Shown here piece after piece: positions 9,552 to 18,634 of a stretch of DNA of 64,000 nt. The stretch is taken from assembly GCA_031263195.1 (NCBI GenBank), contig JAISGD010000026.1:1-64000 (forward strand). Reading direction: 5' to 3'. The position numbers and the translations under genes were made by a program. Source of the stretch: Campylobacteraceae bacterium (GTDB taxonomy: Bacteria > Campylobacterota > Campylobacteria > Campylobacterales > Campylobacteraceae). Positions within the stretch are counted from its first letter, which is position 1. The number at the start of each line of letters is the position of its first letter. The notes beneath the pieces were generated by a model. That model saw only the letters and a program-made list of their open reading frames with translations. It was not told the origin of the DNA and did not search any database.

Positions 9552-9810
9552 ATTTTCAGGCGCTATTACGCCGGATAATCATATGCACCACAATGAGACA
9601 TTTTGTAAAAAATACAATATTTTTATATTGATACTGCTGGTTGTACATGCGTTTTTTTGTTTTTCCATAGGTAATAATTTTAAAGAGGCATATTTTATTT
9701 TACTATTTTCGGTATCGTTGGTGTTTATTATTTTTCAGATATTTTTTATGGTCAATTACAAAAAATCTTATAAGCCAATCCATTTCAAATTGCAAAAGAG
9801 AGAAGAATGA
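9541..9810 (+). CDS. Hypothetical two-helix membrane protein
   Basis: No recognised family. It has 89 residues with a His-rich N-terminus (NHMHHNETF), two hydrophobic segments (about residues 28-45 and 50-72), and a basic C-terminus. The ATG lies inside the tkt 3' end, with an 11-base overlap, and the stop overlaps the uppP start by four bases. That tight packing in a tkt-orf-uppP string supports a real gene. A small membrane protein next to uppP could act in the envelope, but nothing in the sequence shows it. Confidence 0.6.
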   Translation: MEYKFSGAITPDNHMHHNETFCKKYNIFILILLVVHAFFCFSIGNNFKEAYFILLFSVSLVFIIFQIFFMVNYKKSYKPIHFKLQKREE

Positions 9811-10607
9811 GTTGGATTGAAGTATTTGCGTTGTCTGTTGTTCAAGGAGTTACTGAGTTTTTGCCGATATCGAGTTCCGCGCATCTTGTTTTGGTTCCAC
9901 ATATTTTCGGCTGGCAGGATCAGGGGTTGGCATTTGATGTGGCTGTACATTTCGGAACACTTTTTGCTGTTGTTATTTATTTTAAAAGTGAGATTTTACT
10001 GCTTTTAAAAGACTGGTTTATCTCTTTAAAAATATGCAAAAATGTTGGTGAAAGTGCGCTTGCATGGGCGATTTTAGTAGCTACAATCCCGGCTTGTATA
10101 GCGGGACTTTTATTTAATGATGTGATTGAGATATATCTTCGTTCGCCTTTAGTTATAGCCTCGACAACTATAATCTTTGGTATCGTGCTGTTCGTAGCCG
10201 ATAGATTTGCAGGCAAAAAAGATGAAAAGAGTATAACATTATATATAGCTCTTTTGATAGGGTTGGCACAGATGTTGGCGTTGATTCCCGGGGTTTCCAG
10301 ATCCGGCATAACTTTGAGCGCTGCTTTAATGCTTGGATTTAACAGAGTAAGCGCTGCGAGATTTTCATTTTTGCTTTCAATCCCCATAATTTTACTTGCG
10401 AGCGGATATGAGGGTTTGAAATTGTCACAAAGCGCTTATGACATAGAATGGGATAAAATAACAGGAGCTGTTGTTATATCATTTTTAAGCGGATACGCAT
10501 GCATACATCTGTTTTTAAAAGCCGTTTCAAAATTCTCAATAACACCGTTTGTCCTTTACCGGCTCATACTTGGCGGCGTACTATTTTTTATATTTTGGAG
10601 TATATAG
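9807..10607 (+). CDS. uppP: Undecaprenyl-diphosphatase (UppP/BacA)
   Basis: Integral membrane phosphatase that recycles undecaprenyl diphosphate to the monophosphate lipid carrier used in peptidoglycan and O-antigen synthesis; its loss or excess affects bacitracin response. The two signature blocks are visible: QGVTEFLPISSSAHLVLV near the N-terminus and PGVSRSGITLSAALMLG around residues 155-172. It has about seven to eight hydrophobic segments and 266 residues, the normal length. Its start overlaps the upstream small membrane gene. Confidence 0.96.
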   Translation: MSWIEVFALSVVQGVTEFLPISSSAHLVLVPHIFGWQDQGLAFDVAVHFGTLFAVVIYFKSEILLLLKDWFISLKICKNVGESALAWAILVATIPACIAGLLFNDVIEIYLRSPLVIASTTIIFGIVLFVADRFAGKKDEKSITLYIALLIGLAQMLALIPGVSRSGITLSAALMLGFNRVSAARFSFLLSIPIILLASGYEGLKLSQSAYDIEWDKITGAVVISFLSGYACIHLFLKAVSKFSITPFVLYRLILGGVLFFIFWSI

Positions 10608-10763
10608 GGGCTATTGTAGTTTTTTGAGATTTTTTCTCTTCTGATTTTGGCCACATAATGGCTTGAGTGATAAATTCGTATACAGTTTGCAAATTCATAC
10701 TCTCATTTACCGCAAAGCTATTGTTAGATAAAATTAAAATCAATTTTTGAGATAAGAGCGATA

Positions 10764-11795
10764 ATGAAAAAACTGTTAGTAAGCGCGCTTGAACCTTCAG
10801 CGAACCTGCACTTAAAGCCTGTTTTGGAAGAGCTTGGAGAGTGTGAGCTTTTGGGTATATTTGATGAAGAATTCGGTACGCCGATTTTGGCATCAAGAGA
10901 GTTCTCGGTTATGGGCTTTTTGGACATTTTCTCGAAACTCAAAAAGGCAAAAAAGGCGATAGATAAGATGGCGCATCTGAGCCTCGAGGCTTCTCACGTA
11001 TTGCTTATAGATTCTCCGGCTTTTAATTTACCGCTTGCAAAGGCTATTAGACAGGTCAATAAAAATGTCCCAATTACTTGGTATATTTTGCCTAAGGTGT
11101 GGGCATGGAAAAAAAAGCGCGCGAAAAAGGTAGAGAAATATTGTACCAATTTAGCGTCTATATTCCCTTTTGAAGAGAAATTTTATACGCGTTCAATTTA
11201 TGCAGGCAATCCTCTTTTGGACGAAATAAAACAGACAAAAAAGAGCTTTGAAAACAGCGGTAAGGTAGTTTTTATGCCCGGTTCTCGCAAATCAGAGATA
11301 AAATCACTTATGCCTATTTTCAAAGAAGTCGCTGCAAACTTAAATAAAGAAAATATCATAGTAATCCCAAAACACTTTAACGAGCGTGAGATAGATATGC
11401 TTTACGGGGATCTGAGCGGCTTTATCATATCTAAAGACGCTCATCAGAGTTTATTGAACGCAGAGTTTGCTTTTGTTTGTTCGGGAACGGCTACGCTTGA
11501 GGCGGCTATCATCGGTACGCCTCTTGCGCTTTGCTATAGGGCTAAAGCGATTGATTATTTTATCGCGAAGAGATTTGTAAAGTTAAAATTTGTAGGTTTG
11601 GCAAATATCATATTTGATTTTTGTGCGCTTGAGCCATTGCATAAAGAGTTTTTGCAAGATGACGTAAATGTAAAAAATCTTTTAAACGAGTATGAAAATA
11701 TGGATAAAGAGAATTTTTTCATGCGTTCTTTGGAGTTAAAAGAGATACTGTCGCATGGCAGTTCAGAAGTTGTGGCTAAGATAATTGATGTATAA
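10764..11795 (+). CDS. lpxB: Lipid-A-disaccharide synthase
   Basis: GT19 enzyme that joins UDP-2,3-diacylglucosamine and lipid X to form the tetraacyl disaccharide of lipid A, at the inner face of the cytoplasmic membrane. The N-terminus SALEPSANLHLKP corresponds to the E. coli SAGEASGD region. YILPKVWAWKKKRAKK, FMPGSRKSEIK and CSGTATLEAAIIGTPL are diagnostic. Its 343 residues are shorter than the 382 of E. coli, typical of Campylobacterota. It is followed by greA, the same order as in Campylobacter jejuni. Confidence 0.95.
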   Translation: MKKLLVSALEPSANLHLKPVLEELGECELLGIFDEEFGTPILASREFSVMGFLDIFSKLKKAKKAIDKMAHLSLEASHVLLIDSPAFNLPLAKAIRQVNKNVPITWYILPKVWAWKKKRAKKVEKYCTNLASIFPFEEKFYTRSIYAGNPLLDEIKQTKKSFENSGKVVFMPGSRKSEIKSLMPIFKEVAANLNKENIIVIPKHFNEREIDMLYGDLSGFIISKDAHQSLLNAEFAFVCSGTATLEAAIIGTPLALCYRAKAIDYFIAKRFVKLKFVGLANIIFDFCALEPLHKEFLQDDVNVKNLLNEYENMDKENFFMRSLELKEILSHGSSEVVAKIIDV

Positions 11796-11831
11796 TAAAA
11801 GCTTAAATTTTAATGGTTTCGGAGTTGAAAA

Positions 11832-12317
11832 GTGAAGAAAGAACCTATGACGATTTACGGTTTTACAAAATTAAAAGATGAATTGCAAAATTTGACAAAA
11901 GTGCAACGTCCGCAAATTGTAATAGAGATAGATACGGCGCGAGGTCACGGCGATTTGAAAGAGAATGCCGAATACCATGCCGCTCGTGAAAAACAGAGAT
12001 TTATCGAAGCGAGGATAGCTGAGTTTTCAGACCTCTTATCAAGAGCACAGATAATAGATCCAAGCCTCTACGAGCACAATAAAGTACTTTTTGGCTCTAC
12101 TGTGGAGTTAGAAAATATTGACAGTTCACAGAGTGTTATTTATACAATAGTAGGTGCGTTTGAGAGTAATGTTGAAAAAGGACTTATCTCTATCTCCTCA
12201 CCGCTTGCCAAGCATTTAATCGGTAAAAAAAAGGGTGATGAGATTACGGTAAAGTTGCCCAAGGGCGAGAGTTCGTATGAGGTGATAGACGTCTATTTTA
12301 AACCTATAAAATTTTAG
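11832..12317 (+). CDS. greA: Transcription elongation factor GreA
   Basis: Binds the RNA polymerase secondary channel and stimulates cleavage of backtracked RNA. The N-terminal coiled coil (about residues 8-75) ends in the acidic tip ARGHGDLKENAEYHAA, with the catalytic acidic residues in GDLKENAEY. The FKBP-like C-terminal domain includes YTIVGAFES and SPLAKHLIGKKKGDEI. Length is 161 residues, as usual. The start is an ATG encoding MTIYGF internally, but the frame with GTG at 11832 and the preceding GGAGTTG site gives a normal length. Confidence 0.95.
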   Translation: MKKEPMTIYGFTKLKDELQNLTKVQRPQIVIEIDTARGHGDLKENAEYHAAREKQRFIEARIAEFSDLLSRAQIIDPSLYEHNKVLFGSTVELENIDSSQSVIYTIVGAFESNVEKGLISISSPLAKHLIGKKKGDEITVKLPKGESSYEVIDVYFKPIKF

Positions 12318-12325
12318 GAGAAAGT

Positions 12326-13336
12326 ATGAAAAAAGTTAATGTCGCTATTATTGGCGCGAGTGGTTATACAGGGCTTGAATTGATAAAACTTTTGATTAAC
12401 CATCCGAATTTTATATTAAATTATATAGGCACAAGTGAAGGCGGAGTAAAAGTAGGTGACTTGCATCCGAGTTTATTGGGTGTAGTTGATATTGACGTAA
12501 AAAAAAGTATCCCCAAAGAGATAGCTAAAAAATGTGAACTCGCCTTCTTGGCACTGCCTCACAAAACTGCTATGGAGTTTGCAAAAGAGCTTTTAGAGCT
12601 CGGTGTGAAAGTGGTTGATTTATCAGCTGATTATAGACTCTCTTTGGAAAGTTATGAGAGACATTATGGTGTACATTTGGATAAAGAGCACTTAAAAGAG
12701 GCTGTTTACGGATTACCCGAACTCAATCGCGAAAAAATCAAAAAAGCTTCTTTGATAGCAAATCCAGGTTGTTATCCCACCGCTTCTATTTTGGCGATAA
12801 CCCCATTCGCACCGTATATAAAGAAAAATACTCCTATTTTTATTGATGCTAAAAGCGGTGTATCCGGACGCGGCAAAAAAACAACCTACAGCGAGCATTT
12901 TGTAAATGTAAATGAGAATTTTTTAACTTACAATGCCTTAAAACATAGGCATGAACCTGAAATAGCAGAGATTTTAGCTTCGCAAAATATTACTAACGCC
13001 ATACATTTTGTACCGCATTTGTTGCCAATAACAAGAGGTATGTTAGTTAGTGCTTATATGCAAGTAAATGCTCAAATAGACGCCTTTAAGATACTAACAG
13101 ATTTTTATAAAAATGAACAGTTCGTTAGGGTAAGAGATGAAGCTGTTAGTCTAAAACTAACGGCAGGTACGAACTTTTGCGATCTCTTTACTGCGCAAAA
13201 GGATGATGTTGTGTTTGTTAGTTCAAGTATAGATAATCTTTTGCGCGGTGCGTCCGCTCAAGCGGTTGTAAACGCTAACTTGATGTTTGGCTTTGAGGAG
13301 AGTATGGGGATACCCAAGGTAGCTTATGTCCCTTGA
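12326..13336 (+). CDS. argC: N-acetyl-gamma-glutamyl-phosphate reductase
   Basis: NADPH-dependent third step of arginine biosynthesis. The Rossmann motif VAIIGASGYTGLELIKLL is at the N-terminus, the catalytic cysteine sits in NPGCYPTASIL (about residue 149), and DAKSGVSGRGKK and HRHEPEI follow. It has 336 residues. It starts eight bases after greA with an AGGAG site, and its end overlaps the LpxH-like gene by 11 bases. The greA-argC-lpxH arrangement suggests one transcription unit. Confidence 0.96.
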   Translation: MKKVNVAIIGASGYTGLELIKLLINHPNFILNYIGTSEGGVKVGDLHPSLLGVVDIDVKKSIPKEIAKKCELAFLALPHKTAMEFAKELLELGVKVVDLSADYRLSLESYERHYGVHLDKEHLKEAVYGLPELNREKIKKASLIANPGCYPTASILAITPFAPYIKKNTPIFIDAKSGVSGRGKKTTYSEHFVNVNENFLTYNALKHRHEPEIAEILASQNITNAIHFVPHLLPITRGMLVSAYMQVNAQIDAFKILTDFYKNEQFVRVRDEAVSLKLTAGTNFCDLFTAQKDDVVFVSSSIDNLLRGASAQAVVNANLMFGFEESMGIPKVAYVP

Positions 13337-14048
13337 GATAAAAGACGGAGCTTTATTTGTCGCTGATGCTCACGAAAACGGTGAAAACAGAATATTGTTT
13401 ACTAAACTTTTACATGGGATAAAATCCGGCGAAATAGCTGCGGCGCAACTTTTTTTGATGGGCGATATATTTGATTTGTTAGTTGGCGGCGCTAAAAAAA
13501 CACAATTTCTTTTTAAAGATGAGGTAGCGGTTCTCGATGAAATTGGGCAAAAAATAGATGTATTTTATTTTGAGGGTAATCACGATTTTAATCTTGGCAA
13601 ACTTTTCTCAAATGTGAAAATTATTCCTTTAAAAAAACAGCCGATGCTGTTTGAAAGCAAGTGTGGTTTGTTTCGGCTCGCTCACGGTGATTTAAATGGC
13701 GAATTTAAATATCAATTTTATACCTCATTGATAAGAAGCAAGTTTTTAATCGCTGTTTTAAATCTTTTTGATTGTTACGGTTTGATTTCACGTTCTATTT
13801 TAAAAAAACTTGGAAAAAAAGAGCTTTGTGTCAAGATAAAAGGTTTTGAAAATATCGCAGCAAAAAAGATATCGTTTTATGAAAAGTGTGATTTTATCGT
13901 AGAAGGACACTATCATCAAAATCAAAGCTTTAGATCTAAAAAATGCGTATATGTCAATCTTGGCGCATTCGCATGCGGTGGAATAGTCTACAGGTTTAAT
14001 TCCAAACTAAAGCCGCACTTTAAAAGTTTATTTTTTTCGCAATCGTAA
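13326..14048 (+). CDS. UDP-2,3-diacylglucosamine hydrolase-like phosphoesterase
   Basis: Calcineurin-like metallophosphoesterase with the full metal-binding series: VADAHEN (DxH), MGDIFD, EGNHDFN, LAHGD and VEGHYHQN. The order and size (240 residues), and the cluster with lpxB nearby, fit LpxH, which hydrolyses UDP-2,3-diacylglucosamine to lipid X, the co-substrate of LpxB. The sequence is diverged from enterobacterial LpxH, so a related phosphoesterase is possible. The start overlaps argC by 11 bases. Confidence 0.75.
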   Translation: MSLEIKDGALFVADAHENGENRILFTKLLHGIKSGEIAAAQLFLMGDIFDLLVGGAKKTQFLFKDEVAVLDEIGQKIDVFYFEGNHDFNLGKLFSNVKIIPLKKQPMLFESKCGLFRLAHGDLNGEFKYQFYTSLIRSKFLIAVLNLFDCYGLISRSILKKLGKKELCVKIKGFENIAAKKISFYEKCDFIVEGHYHQNQSFRSKKCVYVNLGAFACGGIVYRFNSKLKPHFKSLFFSQS

Positions 14049-14429
14049 AGAAGTTTTGTGAAAAAGAGTATTTTTAGCGGTATGATAAACCTGTGTGGCA
14101 AGATAAAATAAAACGCAAAACCGCGTCAAGAGTGCTTTCAGAAATGTACCTCGAATTTAGTGAAGTGAAATTTATATGAGTTTAGCTGCCAATCTTGTAA
14201 TAAATCAAAACCGCACCAATATAATCCAAGCTATTTGTGAGAGAACTGTAAAATGACATGTGGTGAGACAATATGTTTATTGGTTTAGTGTATATTTCTT
14301 CTGATGTATACTTTAAAAATAGTTCAAGCACACTTACAATTGTCAAAACTATTACGGTTAATAAATGAACCGATAGTTTTAATATGCATATCGATTAAAC
14401 TATGCCGCCAATAACGTTTACAATTTTGA
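14049..14429 (+). other. Gene-free spacer, probably decayed sequence
   Basis: No open frame with a credible start or known motif was found on either strand. Short open stretches, such as one of about 28 codons from 14093, have no recognisable product. The spacer separates the LpxH-like gene from a reductase facing it. In Campylobacter jejuni the chemotaxis genes cheV-cheA-cheW lie between greA and serB as I recall; this spacer and the reductase occupy that position here. Confidence 0.5.
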
Positions 14430-15335
14430 CTAGGCAGTTATCTCATCTAAAAGTTTGAAGTTATTTGCTCCCATCAAGTGGAGTTTAGGATGGAAATTTT
14501 TTAACTCTTTAAATATCTCTTTTGAGAGTATGGTGCCAACTCTAAGCTCTTCTTCTTCACTGATTTTTTTGGCACCGGAGAGCTGCTGCATTAGAAGCTG
14601 TGGTATATGAACACCGTTTACATGTGAAGTCAAAAATTGTGCTGTTTTCAATCTTGTTACAGGAAAAAATCCGAAAACTAATTCGGTATCCGCCTTAGTT
14701 TGCTCTTTTGCCTCATCAAAAAGAGCTTTTAGCACTTTTGCGTTTGAGAGTGTGTAAATAGGCTGCGTGATAAGTGCGGCAGGATTAAATCTAAGTTTTG
14801 TCATTATCTTTTTTTGCAGCGTTTTAGGGTTATTTGCGCGGGAGTTACAAACAGCAAGAGAGAGTATTGGTCTCAAAGGCGCGCCAAACTCTTTTCCTGC
14901 GTAATCGATACCGGCATTAAAACATTTGATGATTTCCAAAAGCAGCGTGGAGTTTGCTTCAAAAACACCTTTTACGTTTGGTTGATTGCTGCTTGTCGCA
15001 GGATCTCCCGTAAGAGCTAAAATAGCAGTTATATTCAATTCGTTAGCGCCCATAAGTACAGATTGGAGGGCGATTTTATTTTTGTCGCGCATTGTTATGG
15101 TGGCTATAGCCGGTTTTGAAAAGTACTCTTGCAACTTAAAAGCAGTAATTACAGAGTCTGATTTTAGCCTTGCTAAAGGATTATCGGTCACAACAAAAGC
15201 ATTTATTCTGTTTTTTAATTTTGTTGCGTCTAATTTTTCAAAGATAACTGCATTACCACTGCCATGCGGAGGGGTAATCTCCAAAGAGATGAACGACGTT
15301 TTACCCCGGATTTCATTTTTCAATTGTAAATACAT
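14430..15335 (-). CDS. Methylenetetrahydrofolate reductase family protein
   Basis: A TIM-barrel flavoprotein of the MetF family (301 residues), expected to reduce 5,10-methylene-THF to 5-methyl-THF for methionine synthesis. The N-terminus reads FISLEITPPHGS, not the FEFFPP of E. coli MetF. DNPLARLKSDS, TMRDKNKIALQS and ALTGDPA are like the reductase half of two-domain homocysteine methyltransferase/MTHFR proteins (YitJ type). There is no methyltransferase domain. It is divergent from serB, with about 70 bases between the starts. The exact subfamily is inferred from memory. Confidence 0.8.
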   Translation of the reverse strand: MYLQLKNEIRGKTSFISLEITPPHGSGNAVIFEKLDATKLKNRINAFVVTDNPLARLKSDSVITAFKLQEYFSKPAIATITMRDKNKIALQSVLMGANELNITAILALTGDPATSSNQPNVKGVFEANSTLLLEIIKCFNAGIDYAGKEFGAPLRPILSLAVCNSRANNPKTLQKKIMTKLRFNPAALITQPIYTLSNAKVLKALFDEAKEQTKADTELVFGFFPVTRLKTAQFLTSHVNGVHIPQLLMQQLSGAKKISEEEELRVGTILSKEIFKELKNFHPKLHLMGANNFKLLDEITA

Positions 15336-15407
15336 ATTTTTATCCGCTTTTTAATATAGATTTTAGTATTATATCAGAAAATTAAGATGAGAATTAGGAA
15401 ATATGGG

Positions 15408-16028
15408 ATGAAACTCGCGGCTTTTGATTTTGACTCTACGTTAATGGATGGAGAGACAATCAATTTTTTAGCGGATGCTTATGGGGTGGGCGATGAGGTA
15501 ACGAAGCTTACCGCTGAAGCGATGAGAGGTGAGATAGATTTTTTTGAGGCATTAAGAAAAAGAGTCGCTCTTTTGAAGGGTATGAGTGAGAAAAACGTTA
15601 TAAGCATATGTGAAGATTTGCCGTATATGAACGGAGCGAAAGAGTTAATCAAAGAGCTTCAAAAACGCGGTGTTACAGTTGTGGTGTTTAGTGGCGGGTT
15701 TAGATATGCTACGAATTTTGCAAAAAAAATTTTAGGATTTGACGCTGATTTTGCAAATGTTTTACATGTGAAAGACGGCATTCTTACAGGACTTGTCGGG
15801 GGTGATATGATGTTTGGTTTTTCTAAAGGCGATATGCTTTTGAGAATACAGGCTCTTTTGAAGGTTAGCAAAAGAGAAACTATATCGGTAGGTGACGGGG
15901 CGAATGATGCTTCAATGTTTGAGCTTTCTGCGGTGAAAGTCGCGTTTTGCGCTAAAGATATTTTAAAAAGCAAAGCGAACGTAATCATTGATGAGAAAGA
16001 TTTAACAAGAGTTTTAAACCATATTTAA
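15408..16028 (+). CDS. serB: Phosphoserine phosphatase
   Basis: HAD-superfamily enzyme for the last step of serine biosynthesis. It shows DFDSTLMDGET (motif I with the nucleophile Asp), VVVFSGGF (motif II Ser) and VGDGANDASM (motif III/IV). At 206 residues it lacks the N-terminal ACT-like extension of some homologues, usual in this group. The frame is open from an ATG at 15387; the ATG at 15408 has AGGAA upstream and begins directly at the conserved strand, so I prefer it. It ends ten bases before the transaldolase fusion gene. Confidence 0.92.
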   Translation: MKLAAFDFDSTLMDGETINFLADAYGVGDEVTKLTAEAMRGEIDFFEALRKRVALLKGMSEKNVISICEDLPYMNGAKELIKELQKRGVTVVVFSGGFRYATNFAKKILGFDADFANVLHVKDGILTGLVGGDMMFGFSKGDMLLRIQALLKVSKRETISVGDGANDASMFELSAVKVAFCAKDILKSKANVIIDEKDLTRVLNHI

Positions 16029-16038
16029 AGGATGTTAG

Positions 16039-18570
16039 ATGGCAATCGGTTCAAGCAATTTTTCCATTTGGTGTGATTTTATAGAGAGAGAATTTCTGTC
16101 AAGCGAGCTTCCGGCGCTTATTGATTCGGGTATAGTAAGCGGTGTCACGAGCAATCCGGTTATCTTTAAAAACGCTATTTTAAACTCTAAAGCATATGCG
16201 GAAGACAGAAAAAAGAGTATAGATATGCTGCCGCAGGAGAGATATGAATTTTTGGCTGTAGATGATATTAAAAATACTGCCAAACTTCTTTTGCCGACAT
16301 ATAAAGCGGATAATCAAGACGGGTTTGTAAGTATGGAAGTAAATCCGTTATTTTCCGCAAATACTGAAAAAATGGTAGAAGAGGCAAAGAGGATTTATAA
16401 AAAAGTGGGTATGCCTAATGTTATGATAAAGATTCCGGCGACAGAGGCAGGATATGAGACAATAAAAGAGTTGATTATAGAAGGTATAAATGTAAACGCT
16501 ACCCTTGTTTTTTCTCCACAGCAGGCAGGTAAATGTCTTCAAGCGATAGAGAACGGATTTTACATATTTCAGCGCAGAAATCCGAAAAAAGCATTTCCTC
16601 AAGTTGTTATCAGTGTTTTTGTAAGCCGTTTTGACAGGAAATTGGACGCAAGATTGGAGACGGTCGGATTTGAAAAAATGAAGTTTGGCATTATGAACGC
16701 TTCGTATATCTACCAACTTATCAGAGAACAGAAAATCTCTAATGTAAGGTGTCTTTTTGCGAGTACAGGCGTTGGAGATCCGTCTATTGATAAATACTAT
16801 TATATTACGAGTTTAATGTATAAAAATGCTGTTAACACTGCTCCTTTAGCCTCTATAGAGAGTTATATGGAAGTACTTGATACAGACGAGAGAGTCTGTC
16901 CGCCCAAAGAAAATATTCAAAAATATTTTGCGGATATAGAGTCAAGAGGTATTATATTAAAAGAAGTATATACTTCGCTTCTTGAAGAAGGATTGGAGCA
17001 ATTCAACAAAGCTTATAGAGAGATGCTGGAGAGTTTAAGAGTGACAAATCAGGAGATTGAAGAGTTAAAAGTGGCGGAAAGAGCCGAACAGGAGCGTATA
17101 GAGTTTGAAGCGAGGAGAAAAGAGGATGAGATGAAAAGAGCAGAAGAGGCTAAAAAAACTGCGCAAGAGGCTGCACAGAGAGCTGAGAAGGAGAGATTGG
17201 AGAAAGAGGCGCGCGAAAAAGCGCTTGAAGATTTAAAAAAACAGACGGCTGTTGCTCAAGCAAGTGAAGAAGTTAAAAGTAAAAAAGGTGCGGAAGTGAG
17301 CGTTGATGTTAAAATCAATAAAGCCTCAAGAGCCGAAGCAAGAAGAGCTGCCGCTCAGGAGCGCTACAAAAGTCCGGTTATGAGAGTGCTGGAAGGATAT
17401 CTGAAAGATCTCACTTCGTATAATGGAAGCGATTTGCATATAAAATCAGACGCTGCCGTTAAAGGACGTGTGAATGGAGAGATTGTAACTGTGAGTAATA
17501 CCATCTTCAAAAAAGAAGAGGTAGATATCTTAGCAAGAGAAATTTTGCAGGACAGATATGAAGAGTTTACAAAGAAAAAAAATATAGATTTTACTTACAA
17601 GCTTGATGAGGATTATCGGTTTCGTGTCAATATGTTTTATCAAACAGACGGTATTTCGCTGGTATTTCGTGTAATTCCGCTGAATATTCCCAGTGTTGAA
17701 GAGCTCGCTTTGCCACTTATCATAAAAGAGTTTGCAGCTAAAAGAAGAGGGCTTGTGTTGGTGACGGGACCTACCGGAAGCGGTAAAAGCACCACTTTAG
17801 CGGCTATTATAAGCCTCATAAATCAGATAAGCCAAAAGCATATTATTACTATCGAAGACCCTATAGAGTTTATCTACAAAGATGAGCAGAGTATCATCAA
17901 TCAGCGCGCTATAGGACAGGATGCGGTTAGCTTTTCGGATGCTCTTATAGCATCTTTAAGAGAAGATCCGGATGTGATTATGGTGGGTGAAATGAGAGAC
18001 GTAGAGACAATCAGAACGGCGATTCGCGCGGCGGAAACGGGACATCTTGTGCTTTCTACATTGCATACGCTTGATGCTAAAGAGACGGTAGGGCGCATTA
18101 TCAGCATGTTTGACGGTAACGAGCAAGTTCAGATTCGCCACTCGTTGGCTTCTGTGCTTCAAGCAGTTATTTCGCAAAGGCTTGTAAGGCGTAAGGATGA
18201 CAAAGGAAGGATTGCGGCTATTGAAATTTTGATTAAAAACGAACGTATAGAAGCGATGATAAAAGAAGGCAGAGAGGATGAGATAAAAGACTCTATCGAA
18301 GACGATAGTGATGTTTACGGTTCGCAGAGTTTTAATCAATCGCTGCTCGATCTTTACATTAATGATTTTGTTAGTTACAATGAAGCGCTTTATGCGGCTA
18401 CATCGCCTACTGATTTGAAAATTCTGCTTGACAATTACGATATAGAAAGACATACGGGTATTAAGCGAGGCGGCACGAGAAGGCGTATCGATTTTGATGA
18501 TGACGATGAGATAAGCGAGAATGTAACGGTTGATTTGGACGACGACGACATTTTATCATTGAAGCGGTAA
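16039..18570 (+). CDS. Transaldolase-coiled coil-PilT/PilU ATPase fusion
   Basis: One uninterrupted 843-residue frame. Residues 1 to about 333 are a complete transaldolase, with GVTSNPVIF, the Schiff-base lysine in NVMIKIPAT (K131), VNATLVFSP and a C-terminal LLEEGLEQF. Residues about 335-440 are a Lys/Glu/Ala-rich coiled coil. Residues about 445-800 are a retraction-type pilus ATPase: SDLHIKSDAAVKGRVNGEI, Walker A GPTGSGKST (577-585), VIMVGEMRD (646-654) and a His box ending LSTLHT. The C-terminal part (EGREDEIKDSIEDDSDVYGSQSFN in part, then ISYNEAL-like and DLKILLDN) is more like PilU than PilT. An acidic tail (DFDDDDE, DLDDDD) ends the protein. Transaldolase is normally a separate soluble enzyme of about 325 residues. 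AAAGGA lies before the ATG. No stop or frameshift separates the halves. Confidence 0.93.
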   Translation: MAIGSSNFSIWCDFIEREFLSSELPALIDSGIVSGVTSNPVIFKNAILNSKAYAEDRKKSIDMLPQERYEFLAVDDIKNTAKLLLPTYKADNQDGFVSMEVNPLFSANTEKMVEEAKRIYKKVGMPNVMIKIPATEAGYETIKELIIEGINVNATLVFSPQQAGKCLQAIENGFYIFQRRNPKKAFPQVVISVFVSRFDRKLDARLETVGFEKMKFGIMNASYIYQLIREQKISNVRCLFASTGVGDPSIDKYYYITSLMYKNAVNTAPLASIESYMEVLDTDERVCPPKENIQKYFADIESRGIILKEVYTSLLEEGLEQFNKAYREMLESLRVTNQEIEELKVAERAEQERIEFEARRKEDEMKRAEEAKKTAQEAAQRAEKERLEKEAREKALEDLKKQTAVAQASEEVKSKKGAEVSVDVKINKASRAEARRAAAQERYKSPVMRVLEGYLKDLTSYNGSDLHIKSDAAVKGRVNGEIVTVSNTIFKKEEVDILAREILQDRYEEFTKKKNIDFTYKLDEDYRFRVNMFYQTDGISLVFRVIPLNIPSVEELALPLIIKEFAAKRRGLVLVTGPTGSGKSTTLAAIISLINQISQKHIITIEDPIEFIYKDEQSIINQRAIGQDAVSFSDALIASLREDPDVIMVGEMRDVETIRTAIRAAETGHLVLSTLHTLDAKETVGRIISMFDGNEQVQIRHSLASVLQAVISQRLVRRKDDKGRIAAIEILIKNERIEAMIKEGREDEIKDSIEDDSDVYGSQSFNQSLLDLYINDFVSYNEALYAATSPTDLKILLDNYDIERHTGIKRGGTRRRIDFDDDDEISENVTVDLDDDDILSLKR

Positions 18571-18597
18571 CTTAGCTATTTTTTATATAAAATTGGC

Positions 18598-18603
18598 TAC
18601 AAT
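18598..18603 (+). promoter_or_regulatory. Probable -10 element upstream of rplY
   Basis: TACAAT preceded by G and C (GCTACAAT) and by an AT-rich stretch, 32 bases upstream of the rplY ATG. Campylobacterota sigma-70 promoters rely on the -10 with an AT-rich upstream region, so no -35 is required. Confidence 0.45.
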
Positions 18604-18634
18604 CAGCCTCTTAATTTTTTAAAAGGACAATTTT

